A stretch of 31,367 nt of DNA from a virus, in IMG/VR virus record IMGVR_UViG_3300028571_002508, positions 1-31,367 of that record; one strand, 5' to 3'. Below are positions 20,980 through 29,014 of this stretch, one piece after another. Position 1 is the stretch's first letter. Every line of letters begins with the position of its first letter. Position numbers and translations under genes: made by a program. A model generated the notes under the pieces. That model was given only the letters and a program-made list of their open reading frames with translations, was not told the DNA's origin and ran no database searches.

Positions 20980-21203
20980 GCCTTCTTTTTGAAAAGTATC
21001 AGGTGCCCGAGTTTGGTGGTGAAAGCATCAGGCTTCGGGCACTTTTGTTGTTTGAAAAGGGCATTGATACAGAAGCAATGAGTGATGAGCAATATGCTGA
21101 AACCATGCAAATGTTCAATACCTGGCTTGAATGGAAAAAGAAGTTCTACGTAAACATTCTTAAGGAATTTAGCCTCGAGATCGGCCTCGTTTCCGAGGAG
21201 TAG
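20973..21203 (+). CDS. tail assembly chaperone, frameshift extension
   Basis: The -1 frame after the slippery heptamer runs from 20973 to the TAG at 21203. It adds 76 residues to the 111 before the shift, giving a fusion of about 187 residues. The extension reads as helix-rich and includes LRALLLFEKG and an EWKKKFYVNI segment. A GTG at 21003 could allow separate translation, but the position and phase relative to the heptamer favour the fusion, as in other tail chaperones. Confidence 0.7.
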   Translation, partial: ELSLLFEKYQVPEFGGESIRLRALLLFEKGIDTEAMSDEQYAETMQMFNTWLEWKKKFYVNILKEFSLEIGLVSEE

Positions 21204-21417
21204 AATTGAAGCCAACAGCATAAAGGAATCCTGAAACAGCAACAAAGCCTGAAAGAAACAGAATTGCAAAACCAACTGAAGAGTCGCTTGTGTCAAAGTA
21301 TAAAATCATCAATATACAAGCAACCAGTGACGCAAGAAGCCTCTTAAAAAACGAGCCTGTTGAGTAGGCCAAAGCCCCAACGAAAAGTGCAGTAAGAATG
21401 ATTACCAAACCGTCCAT
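21169..21417 (-). CDS. small three-span membrane protein on the opposite strand
   Basis: This 82-residue minus-strand protein sits between the tail chaperone and the tape measure. It overlaps the chaperone extension by 35 bases at its 3' end and leaves 9 bases before the tape-measure start. Its hydrophobic segments (about 3-20, 26-42, 48-68) and basic C-terminal tail make a credible small membrane protein. Without it, 223 bases of the tail operon would be non-coding. The orientation suggests an independently expressed accessory (moron) gene, perhaps expressed in the lysogen; that is inference. Confidence 0.52.
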   Translation of the reverse strand: MDGLVIILTALFVGALAYSTGSFFKRLLASLVACILMILYFDTSDSSVGFAILFLSGFVAVSGFLYAVGFNSTPRKRGRSRG

Positions 21418-21426
21418 AGAACAAAG

Positions 21427-23394
21427 ATGAGTAAAAATTCGGCAGAATTCATACTAAAATTTCAGGACATGGTATCCGGAGGGATGACCAAGATAGAAGG
21501 TATTGCCGGGTCTTTAACTAACAAGGTAAATTCACTTGGGGCATCATTTACCAAAACGGGAATCAATTCACTTGTACTTAATCAGGTTGCACAGAATGTC
21601 CAAATGGTCAATAGTGCCCTTCAGGACATAGTTCGCCCTGGTCGGGAGTTTGAAAACAGTATGGCAGAAGTGCAGGCCATTACCGGTGTGACCGATGGTG
21701 AGCTGGCCAAGCTGGCGACTCAAGCCAGAGATCTGGCAACAACCTTTGGCGTGGATGCTGCCCAGGAGGGTTCAGTATTTACCCGCTGGTTATCTGATGT
21801 TAACCCAGAGTTGGCTAAAAGCGAAGAGGCTATGAAAGCGCTTGGTACCACCACTAACCTGATGGCCAAAAACATGAAGGGCGACTTTGAGGGTGCATCC
21901 GCTGCGCTCACCACTATGAATAACCAATTTGGCACCAATAGCGACAACCCGCTTGAAGTTGCCGTGGCCGCTGCCCGAAACGCCGATATACTTACAAAGG
22001 CCGCTCAGATAGGTAGTGCGGAAGTAAGCGACCTGGCGCAATCTGTAAAGGTGGCTGGGAACACCGCATATAACTTTGGGTTAGACCTTACCCAAACCGC
22101 TGCAGCACTAGAAGTATTGGGCAAGGGCTCAATTAAAGGAGCTGAAGGCGGAGTTGGGTTGCGAAACATGCTGGCTGAAATGGGTAAAGGTGCTCAATAC
22201 ATGGAAGAGCAAGTGAAAAGTGGATTGTTGGCAGCCGGTGTGGATATTGATAAACTGAGCGACAAAACAATCCCATTCAGAGACCGCCTTAAAGAGTTGA
22301 GTAAAATCCAGGGCGACAGTGCATTGATAGGCAAAATGTTTGGAAAAGAAAACCAGAATGCCGCACTTCAACTTCTCAAAAACATACCGCTCCTGGAGCA
22401 ATATGAAAACCAAATGCAAAACAGTGCCGGGGCCACAGCGGTAATGGCCAAAACGCTGATGGATACCGGCGACGAACGAATGAATCGACTGATGGCTAAG
22501 GTTAAAGACTTGGGCATAGATATCTATAATAGCACCAAAACAGGCCTTCCATTTGTTCAGTTTTTGGCCAGTAGTGCGGATTTAGGTGCAAGGATTGCAC
22601 CGGCTTTCACCCTTGCCGGTCGTGGGTTCAATGGCTTTGTCGGCCTATTTAAGAAAGGCGAAGACGGAGCCGACAGCTTTATGAAGAAAATGGTAATGAT
22701 GGGCTTCAACGCTGTTGTCACAGCCGGGCGGTTTGTGTTTTCTGCAGTAGTTGGCTTAGGCTCCTTTATTGCCTCGATGGCGACGGCCACTTTGGGAATG
22801 TGGGGCTTTAATGTGGCCATGTATGCCAACCCAATTGGTTTGTTCGTGCTTGGTTTGCTGGCTGTGGTTGCCGCTGTTGCGCTGGTGATCACCTATTGGG
22901 ATGAAATTGTGATGGCAGTTTCGAATTTCGGAGACTGGATTGCAGAAAACAACCCATTAACTGGAATGCTCGATGCTGTGTTGGCTATCATGCCAGGTTG
23001 GGTTACTGACCTGATGAAATGGTTTGTGAGCGTCGCAGAAAAGGTAATAGGCTGGGTAAAAAACCTTGCTGACAGGTTCAAGGACTTTTTTAAACTGGAC
23101 ATTGATTTATCAAAACTGACTACAACTGGTTTGGGTCTTGGCCTGGGCTTGAATGATGAAGGCGAAAAGGATAAAAACAAAACCAAGGGCAAAACACCTC
23201 CTGTAGACACAAAAATTCCTGGAGAAAGCAAAGCCCGCATCTCAGTGGTACGAATAGGCACCATTCAGGTGAACAACACCTTTACCGGCGGGGGCGATGA
23301 GTTTCGGCAAAATGCCAAAACAATTGGCGATCAGGTGGTGAACGAAATACTGGCCGCAATCTATGACATGCAAAAAGTGCTGATCACCACATGA
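21427..23394 (+). CDS. tail tape measure protein
   Basis: This 655-residue protein has an N-terminal TP901-type tape measure domain (about 1-370: phage-like coiled region with REFENSMAEVQAITGV). A hydrophobic stretch (about 430-500) with several potential membrane-inserting helices and a Lys-rich, then beta-rich C-terminus follow. Tape measures set tail length and are loaded by the frameshifted chaperone just upstream. At about 1.5 A per residue it predicts a tail of roughly 100 nm. The stop overlaps the next start by 4 bases. Confidence 0.86.
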   Translation: MSKNSAEFILKFQDMVSGGMTKIEGIAGSLTNKVNSLGASFTKTGINSLVLNQVAQNVQMVNSALQDIVRPGREFENSMAEVQAITGVTDGELAKLATQARDLATTFGVDAAQEGSVFTRWLSDVNPELAKSEEAMKALGTTTNLMAKNMKGDFEGASAALTTMNNQFGTNSDNPLEVAVAAARNADILTKAAQIGSAEVSDLAQSVKVAGNTAYNFGLDLTQTAAALEVLGKGSIKGAEGGVGLRNMLAEMGKGAQYMEEQVKSGLLAAGVDIDKLSDKTIPFRDRLKELSKIQGDSALIGKMFGKENQNAALQLLKNIPLLEQYENQMQNSAGATAVMAKTLMDTGDERMNRLMAKVKDLGIDIYNSTKTGLPFVQFLASSADLGARIAPAFTLAGRGFNGFVGLFKKGEDGADSFMKKMVMMGFNAVVTAGRFVFSAVVGLGSFIASMATATLGMWGFNVAMYANPIGLFVLGLLAVVAAVALVITYWDEIVMAVSNFGDWIAENNPLTGMLDAVLAIMPGWVTDLMKWFVSVAEKVIGWVKNLADRFKDFFKLDIDLSKLTTTGLGLGLGLNDEGEKDKNKTKGKTPPVDTKIPGESKARISVVRIGTIQVNNTFTGGGDEFRQNAKTIGDQVVNEILAAIYDMQKVLITT

Positions 23395-24161
23395 GCGATT
23401 TTAAAGTAGGCGAAGCATTGGCGGGCAAAGGAGCCCCATTGAATCTCGACTTTCGGTTGAGCCAGTTGCTTGGTGTAGCTGGCCAGGGTGTAAGTGGTAA
23501 AATTAATGTCTATACCGATGCCGCTAAAGACAGGCTTGTTAGTGCTTTGTCCGGAGAGTTGAAGTTACCTCAGGCCGAACCTCAACCGGTTATTGATTTG
23601 CCATCATCCATTGGCGAAGCAGCCTACGATGACCTGGTTGCATTACGATCGGCTGCATTTTCAGGGAGGCGTTTCATTGATTATGTGGTAGTGGAGGCCG
23701 GTACATATAAATGCTTCGACAGCAAAGGCAATGTGATAAGAAAGCAATTCCCCTTGATAACCTTTCCGCCGGTTACAATCATTGAAATGAACTGTCCGGT
23801 AGAGATTAGCCGCACTCTGCCGAATAGCGGCTATGGGAGTGTGAAGCAAGACTGGGCTGTTAACGATTGGGAAATAAACTTCACTTCATTGCTCCTGGCC
23901 CAGCGTGGAGCTGTAGATGAAGATGGGCAAAGTGCCTACCCTGTTGAAGAATACAAATCGCTGCTTCAGCTTAGGGAAATAAGGGATACAGTGCGGGTTT
24001 ACAGCAAGTTGCTGAACGATGCTGGTATACATTACCTGGTGTTTCGTAATCCCGAATTCAGGCAAAGGCAGGGAAGGCCGGGCAGTTTAGAGTTTGCTAT
24101 CGCAGCATGGAGCGACACACCCTATGAAATTGAGTTTGAACTTAAAACTAAGAAAAAATGA
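23391..24161 (+). CDS. tail/baseplate protein downstream of tape measure
   Basis: This 256-residue protein overlaps the tape measure stop by 4 bases and the following gene start by 4 bases. Its central region has a beta-rich segment (VVVEAGTYKCFDSKGN, FPPVTIIEMN), and the C-terminal domain ends with EFELKTKKK. Position after the tape measure and before the hub suggests a tail tip or baseplate component. In related Bacteroidota phages this spot often has a domain of unknown function (recalled as DUF6046, not verified). Confidence 0.62.
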   Translation: MSDFKVGEALAGKGAPLNLDFRLSQLLGVAGQGVSGKINVYTDAAKDRLVSALSGELKLPQAEPQPVIDLPSSIGEAAYDDLVALRSAAFSGRRFIDYVVVEAGTYKCFDSKGNVIRKQFPLITFPPVTIIEMNCPVEISRTLPNSGYGSVKQDWAVNDWEINFTSLLLAQRGAVDEDGQSAYPVEEYKSLLQLREIRDTVRVYSKLLNDAGIHYLVFRNPEFRQRQGRPGSLEFAIAAWSDTPYEIEFELKTKKK

Positions 24162-24595
24162 AAGAGGTTGACATTGAGGTCTGGGTAATGGTTTTTACAG
24201 TGCTGGGCATGGGTTTAGGCTCATTCATTACTGGGTTTATGATGCTAAGAAAAAGCAAGAATGAACTACAAGTAAAAAAGGAAGACATAAAGGCCAGTAA
24301 GGAATTTAAACTCATGGAAATCCTGCAAAAAGATTGCGGCGACCTTCGTGATGATCTGGCTGAAATGCGCAAGCAAATACATGACCTGAGCAAAGAAAAC
24401 ATAGAGCTCCGAAAGCGTTTGAATCAACTGGAACGGGAGGCAAAGGACATGGTAGCTCTAAAAGAAGCCTTTGAAAAGGCTGCAGAAAAACTCAACGACA
24501 TTTTCAACTGGTTCCACCGATGGAACAAGGATAAATCAGATCACCACCTCCAGGCCATGCTTGAGGTAATTGAATCAGCAGCCAAAAGTAAATAA
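24158..24595 (+). CDS. membrane-anchored coiled-coil protein
   Basis: This 145-residue protein has one N-terminal membrane span (residues 8-30) with a charged cytoplasm-like face, then a long coiled coil (about 35-110) rich in Glu, Lys and Leu. It overlaps its neighbours by 4 bases and 1 base within the baseplate gene series, where membrane proteins are unusual. It could be a lysis-timing or exclusion factor. No homologue is recognised. Confidence 0.52.
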   Translation: MKEVDIEVWVMVFTVLGMGLGSFITGFMMLRKSKNELQVKKEDIKASKEFKLMEILQKDCGDLRDDLAEMRKQIHDLSKENIELRKRLNQLEREAKDMVALKEAFEKAAEKLNDIFNWFHRWNKDKSDHHLQAMLEVIESAAKSK

Positions 24596-25572
24596 TGCAC
24601 CTGATACCCGTTTGTTTGCTTACAATAGAAACCACCGACGCTGTGATAAAAATTCGCAGGGTGGTAAGTATTGAGTTGACCCGGGGTGGTAACGCACTTG
24701 GCACCACTGGAACGGTGCTGATACATGCCAATGCTTTTTACAACAACCAGCAGATTGACTTGTCTAAGTACGTAGTGCGGGGAGCCAAGGTAACGCTCGA
24801 CCTGGGATTCGACACTCGCCTGGTGAGAGAGCTGACAGGTTATGTGTCGAAAGTGAAACCAACCTTGCCCCTCGAGGTGGAGTTGGAGGATGGCTTTTTT
24901 CAGCTGAAGCGAAAAGGTGTTAAAGGGCAATTCAAGTCAGTTTCATTGAAGGCACTTTTAAAATCGATACTTCCCTCAGGTGTGAAGTTTGAAGCGGCAG
25001 ACATTCAGATTGGCAACTTGACAATTGAGCCCACCAATGTGGCCGATGTCCTGGCCAGGCTCCACAAAGACCACAATATTCAGTTTTGGTTCGACCCTGA
25101 AGGCAATCTGATAGCAGGCAGGCTTAACAGCCACCGGCAAGCTGGATTACCGGTGTATACCTACAAGCAAGGGCAGAGCCTTGTAAAGTCTGACCTGGAG
25201 TACACCAGAGCTGAAGACCTAAAGATTAAAATCAATGGCATCAACCACTTGCCAAAAAACAAAAAAGAGAAGTATAGTCTGGGTGATGCAGGTGGCGATC
25301 AATATGATCGCAATTACTACAACTTGTCAACTTCAGATTTCAGGGCAGCAGTTAGGCGTGACTTGCAAGCATACAAGATAGATGGGTTCAAGGGCTCGTT
25401 TACCGGTCTCGGTTTGCCTGCCATACAGCCGGGCGACATTGTGGCTGTTGAGGGTGTTCCATATTCTGAAGTAAATAATCTAAAAGCCTTTTCAGATCAG
25501 GTCACTGTTAAGTTTAATACAGAAGGTTACTTCAGAGAAATAAATGTTGGAGGTAAAGCAATCGGCAGATGA
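24595..25572 (+). CDS. baseplate hub protein, Mu gp44 / gpD-like
   Basis: This 325-residue protein has the alternating beta-rich, Gly- and Asp-containing pattern of gp27/gpD-type hub proteins, with a central insertion around ADIQIGNLTIEPTNVADVLARLH. The hub trimer sits at the tail tip, holds the spike and opens the tube. Place in the order hub, spike, gp25-like, LysM, gp47-like, gp48-like exactly follows the Mu baseplate series. Mu gp44 is about 379 residues. Confidence 0.76.
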   Translation: MHLIPVCLLTIETTDAVIKIRRVVSIELTRGGNALGTTGTVLIHANAFYNNQQIDLSKYVVRGAKVTLDLGFDTRLVRELTGYVSKVKPTLPLEVELEDGFFQLKRKGVKGQFKSVSLKALLKSILPSGVKFEAADIQIGNLTIEPTNVADVLARLHKDHNIQFWFDPEGNLIAGRLNSHRQAGLPVYTYKQGQSLVKSDLEYTRAEDLKIKINGINHLPKNKKEKYSLGDAGGDQYDRNYYNLSTSDFRAAVRRDLQAYKIDGFKGSFTGLGLPAIQPGDIVAVEGVPYSEVNNLKAFSDQVTVKFNTEGYFREINVGGKAIGR

Positions 25573-26171
25573 TAGGCAAGCAAAAGCGACACGAGTTAAC
25601 ACAGGCATTCAGGATGCTGGTCGACCTTTCAAAAAAAGGATCGATCGACCTTTTGAGCGCAACTGTAAAATCGCTTGATAAAAAGGCAAGGACTGCTGTG
25701 GTGCACCTGGATGTGAGCGATATGGAGATTTCGGATGTGCGCTTGCAAACGGTCTCTGATGACATTGTAAATGGAGGTATCTGTTTGTTTCCCAAAGCAG
25801 GGAGTCAAGTAGTGGTGGCCAAAGAAGATGGGGCAATGGAGAGCCTTTTTATAGTGGCCACTTCTGAACTCGAAAGTCTTGAAATACAGGTTGGGGATAC
25901 CATGTTGGTGGTTAAACAATCGGGTATCGAATTCAACGAGGGTAAACTTGGCGGATTGCCTGTGGCCTCAAAAGTTGTTGAACGAATCAACACTATTGAA
26001 AATGACATTAATGCTCTCAAATTATTGCTGGGTGCATTGGCCACCACCGGCTCAGTGGCACCAACAGCCCCATTGCTTGGCGCTGCGGTAGCCACCTTTG
26101 GCACTTACGCTGCCCAGGTATTGACACCTACGATCGAGGCTCAAATTAACAACCAAAAAGTAAAGCAATGA
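25569..26171 (+). CDS. baseplate spike protein, Mu gp45-like
   Basis: This 200-residue protein (Mu gp45 is 197) shows an N-terminal OB-fold region (about 20-100, TVKSLDKKARTAVVHLDV, QVVVAKEDGAMESLFIV) and a C-terminal Ala/Val-rich helix-like stretch (about 140-200). The spike punctures the outer membrane during infection. It is coupled to the hub gene by a 4-base overlap. The length and order match. Confidence 0.75.
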   Translation: MIGKQKRHELTQAFRMLVDLSKKGSIDLLSATVKSLDKKARTAVVHLDVSDMEISDVRLQTVSDDIVNGGICLFPKAGSQVVVAKEDGAMESLFIVATSELESLEIQVGDTMLVVKQSGIEFNEGKLGGLPVASKVVERINTIENDINALKLLLGALATTGSVAPTAPLLGAAVATFGTYAAQVLTPTIEAQINNQKVKQ

Positions 26172-26452
26172 TTGACTTTCTGTTAGATGAGCAAGATGAC
26201 ATTCAGCTCGACGGTAATGGTGAAATAATCGCTGGTCAATCTGATGACCAGGAGGCCTACAACCATTTGCGCTGTATAAAAGGAGATATCAGGCACGAGC
26301 CACTTGTTGGCATCAACCTGGTGGCTAGGTTGAGGTCTAATGTCACCAACTCACAAATCAGGGCCGTGATCGAAGACAACTTGAAGCGTGATGGATTTGA
26401 ATCTGTTAAAGTGGTTTTCAAACCCAATTTAAACATACAAGCCCGGCGATGA
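26168..26452 (+). CDS. baseplate protein, Mu gp46 / gp25-like
   Basis: This 94-residue acidic protein reads as the GPW/gp25 lysozyme-like baseplate component that links the hub to the wedge. It has an acidic N-terminus (DEQDDIQLDGNGEI), a helix around EAYNHLRCIKGDIRHEP and a C-terminal beta strand. It sits between spike and gp47-like genes, as in Mu (gp46) and T4-type baseplates. It is overlapped by 4 bases at both ends. Confidence 0.75.
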   Translation: MIDFLLDEQDDIQLDGNGEIIAGQSDDQEAYNHLRCIKGDIRHEPLVGINLVARLRSNVTNSQIRAVIEDNLKRDGFESVKVVFKPNLNIQARR

Positions 26453-26766
26453 AAGAAGTGGTAGTAGCAAGGGGTCAGACTATATTGGATATCTGCCTAC
26501 AGGAGGCCGGTAGCCTGGATGCGATGTTCGCATTGTGCGACCTCAACAACATCATGCCTGACGATGTGCTTGCACCTGGTCAAATTATTAAAGTGCCTGA
26601 GCCCTCCGGATCCGGGCTCGATGTGGCTATTCAATTGGGCATGTCAGGCAAGTATGTGAATACCCAATTAGGAGCCGAAATGCCTAATGATGTTCCAGGA
26701 GATCAACCAACTGGAATTAATCATTGGGCCATTGAAGTAGATTTTATTGTTCAACCTAATTCATGA
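26449..26766 (+). CDS. LysM-domain baseplate protein
   Basis: This 105-residue protein contains one LysM-like fold at residues 4-50 (VVVARGQTILDICLQEAGSL, then LCDLNNIMPDDVLAPGQIIKV), which binds peptidoglycan or related glycan. A short C-terminal region follows. LysM proteins at this position are known in several tailed phages and may help the baseplate contact the cell wall. It overlaps the gp46-like stop by 4 bases. Confidence 0.72.
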   Translation: MKEVVVARGQTILDICLQEAGSLDAMFALCDLNNIMPDDVLAPGQIIKVPEPSGSGLDVAIQLGMSGKYVNTQLGAEMPNDVPGDQPTGINHWAIEVDFIVQPNS

Positions 26767-26776
26767 GTAACACCCG

Positions 26777-27664
26777 ATGAGCCAATTGACACAGAATGAA
26801 GCTTTTGATTTAATAGCCCAGGAAAAAACCGAAGTAAACTCATTGGCAGGATTACCTGCTGAGCAAGCTACTATGCAAACCTATCTGGCCGAACTGAGTA
26901 CCGGTAAAACAAGCCTCTGGAAATCGCTGGCCATGGTAGTGGCTTTTGTGATAGCCCAGGTGAGCCAACTCTGGGAAAGGGTTCGACTTGAGTTGCAGGA
27001 GTTGGCGGATAACAGCGAACCGGCCACCGATGCCTATCTGGCGGAAATGTGCAGGAAGTTTAGGTGGAAATATGATCCATTCAGGGCAAACGCCTACGAT
27101 GTCAGGGTGTCTGAAGACAATAAGATAACATGGAGCCAGGAGGCTCTCGATGATAACGAAGCTTTGATTGTCAAGTTTTCGGCTGCTGAAACCACAGGTG
27201 GCCGCTGCCTGGTTAAGGTAAATGGTGAGAGTGGCGGCTTGCCTGTTGTTTTAAGTGAAGAGCTTAGGCAAAGGGAAGCTGTAAGGGAGTTTATCGAAAG
27301 AATAAAGCCACCTGGTAGCATTGTAAATGTAGTGAGCCGGGCTCCGGATAAACTCACCATAAATGCAAGGGTGTATTACAGCCCAATCTATTTTGATGGC
27401 TTATCTGAAAAGGTTTTAGAGGCTGTTCAGCAGTTTTTGAAAACACTTCCATTCAATGGTCTAATCATTAGAACTCGCCTTAAAAGTGCAATGATGTCTG
27501 TTCCGGGTGTTTTGGATGTAGTTCTCCTAGAAACCAAGGGGCGAAAAAATGAAGATGCATCCGGCTCTCCTGGCGACACAATTTTTATTCGACAGTACAA
27601 AACGTTTGGTGGTTGCTGCCTTTTTGACCTTGCTTCAAGTAACATTGAATTCTTGCCAGACTAA
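26777..27664 (+). CDS. baseplate wedge protein, Mu gp47 / gpJ-like
   Basis: This 295-residue protein follows the LysM gene. Its N-terminal helical part (residues 1-80) and beta-rich core (VYYSPIYFDGLSEKVLEAVQQFLKTLPFNG) fit the baseplate J/gp47 family, which forms the wedge ring around the hub. It is shorter than Mu gp47 (about 360 residues). The next gene starts at its stop codon. Confidence 0.76.
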   Translation: MSQLTQNEAFDLIAQEKTEVNSLAGLPAEQATMQTYLAELSTGKTSLWKSLAMVVAFVIAQVSQLWERVRLELQELADNSEPATDAYLAEMCRKFRWKYDPFRANAYDVRVSEDNKITWSQEALDDNEALIVKFSAAETTGGRCLVKVNGESGGLPVVLSEELRQREAVREFIERIKPPGSIVNVVSRAPDKLTINARVYYSPIYFDGLSEKVLEAVQQFLKTLPFNGLIIRTRLKSAMMSVPGVLDVVLLETKGRKNEDASGSPGDTIFIRQYKTFGGCCLFDLASSNIEFLPD

Positions 27665-28233
27665 TGAGATTCAGGGACTTTAATATTTCTCTTCAAGTTT
27701 TCAGGTATCTGGGTATCCGGTTTGCCAAGCCTAAATTATTTGCGCTGGCAAAGGCTTATGTAAAGCCATTGGAGCTTATCAAGGCAGATGTGGTTTTCAC
27801 CAGGAACTTCCTGGTAAGACAAATGAGTTACAGTTGCTCAACGATTGTACTTGAGAAACTATTGAATGATCAATTTGACCCAGAAGAAAGGCGCATAACG
27901 ATTGAAAACTTCGACGATAGCTTTAGCCAACTCGTCATCAGAAAGCGAAGCGAACACCTGGCAGGCATGGCAACCCCGGTAGTGCGAAGAAAGGATACTG
28001 AACTTTCGCTAATTACAAGTCCTGATTACCGGGCTATTTTTTACAGACTCGAAGAGAGCGGGACTACACTTAGCTTTTTAGTTAAGGTCACAAGTGGCGT
28101 AAGTTATGATCGAGGCCTAATGATACGCCTGGTGAACAGGTACCGAACAGCAGGAAAGACATGGGGTATTTACAACATTGACCTGCCTGATTCCGAAATT
28201 TTTCCAGTTAGACAATTTAACCCAACCGAGTAA
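27664..28233 (+). CDS. baseplate wedge protein, Mu gp48-like
   Basis: This 189-residue protein has length similar to Mu gp48 (about 196) and lies in the same position. It is basic and has mixed helices and strands without a clear motif. It probably completes the wedge. The next gene begins 1 base after its stop, so it is part of the same operon. Confidence 0.55.
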   Translation: MRFRDFNISLQVFRYLGIRFAKPKLFALAKAYVKPLELIKADVVFTRNFLVRQMSYSCSTIVLEKLLNDQFDPEERRITIENFDDSFSQLVIRKRSEHLAGMATPVVRRKDTELSLITSPDYRAIFYRLEESGTTLSFLVKVTSGVSYDRGLMIRLVNRYRTAGKTWGIYNIDLPDSEIFPVRQFNPTE

Positions 28234-29012
28234 TGAAGCACGTAGTAATTGAAGAGGGTGGCCGATTCCTAATCGGCGAAGATGTTGAGTTTGTTCAATC
28301 AAATGTTAAAGAGCTGGTGTCGGCTCTGTTAGACCACCTGTCCCTCGAGGCATCGCAGTCTGTGCCAACTATTGTTACAGGAGTGCGCTTTACCGATACC
28401 GGTACAACCATTACAGCTACTGCAGGCTGGATTTACTGGCAAGGTGAGCTGTATAGATTTGAGCCACCAGCCACTCCAATTGCGCAAACTGGGCTTGTAA
28501 ATGTTAAACTTTACAGAACAACCAATGTGGTGGATGAACTTCCGTACTTCGATGACCCAGATACCCCTAAACCTATTCAGGTTGAACGGTTGATTGCTTT
28601 ACAATCTACAAACTGGGTTGATACAAATGTTTTGCCCGAAGATAGAATCACTGTTTCTGCTTTAACACGATTAGGTGCTTCAGAGTGGGAAAACTTGGCA
28701 GATGGAACTGTGATAGAAAACGGACCAGCTCCATCGTTATTCGACTGTCCAGATGGTGTTTTTGAATTGAGGATCAATAGAGATAAAGTAGAATTTTATG
28801 CAAACTTGAGGATGACTGGCAATGTGCCAGGAAATGCAGAAAACTTAATCTGCATACTACCTGAAAAGTATTGGCCAAGACGAATTCAGGAATTCTATGT
28901 GGGAAATCTTCGATTCATTGTGGCTCCTGGTGGTAATTTAAGATATAGGAATACACTAGGAGGGCCCTCTAATTTTAACATACTAATTAACAGCTCTTTT
29001 AATATTGATTAA
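28233..29012 (+). CDS. tail-tip / fibre-like protein
   Basis: This 259-residue protein has beta-rich alternation throughout, with TTITATAGWIYWQGELY, a Pro/Asp segment and a C-terminal FIVAPGGNLRYRN stretch rich in Gly and Asn. It lies between the gp48-like protein and the fibre gene. A role in the tail tip or receptor contact is likely by position, but the family is not identified. It overlaps the upstream stop by 1 base and ends 2 bases before the next gene. Confidence 0.55.
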   Translation: MKHVVIEEGGRFLIGEDVEFVQSNVKELVSALLDHLSLEASQSVPTIVTGVRFTDTGTTITATAGWIYWQGELYRFEPPATPIAQTGLVNVKLYRTTNVVDELPYFDDPDTPKPIQVERLIALQSTNWVDTNVLPEDRITVSALTRLGASEWENLADGTVIENGPAPSLFDCPDGVFELRINRDKVEFYANLRMTGNVPGNAENLICILPEKYWPRRIQEFYVGNLRFIVAPGGNLRYRNTLGGPSNFNILINSSFNID

Positions 29013-29014
29013 CC

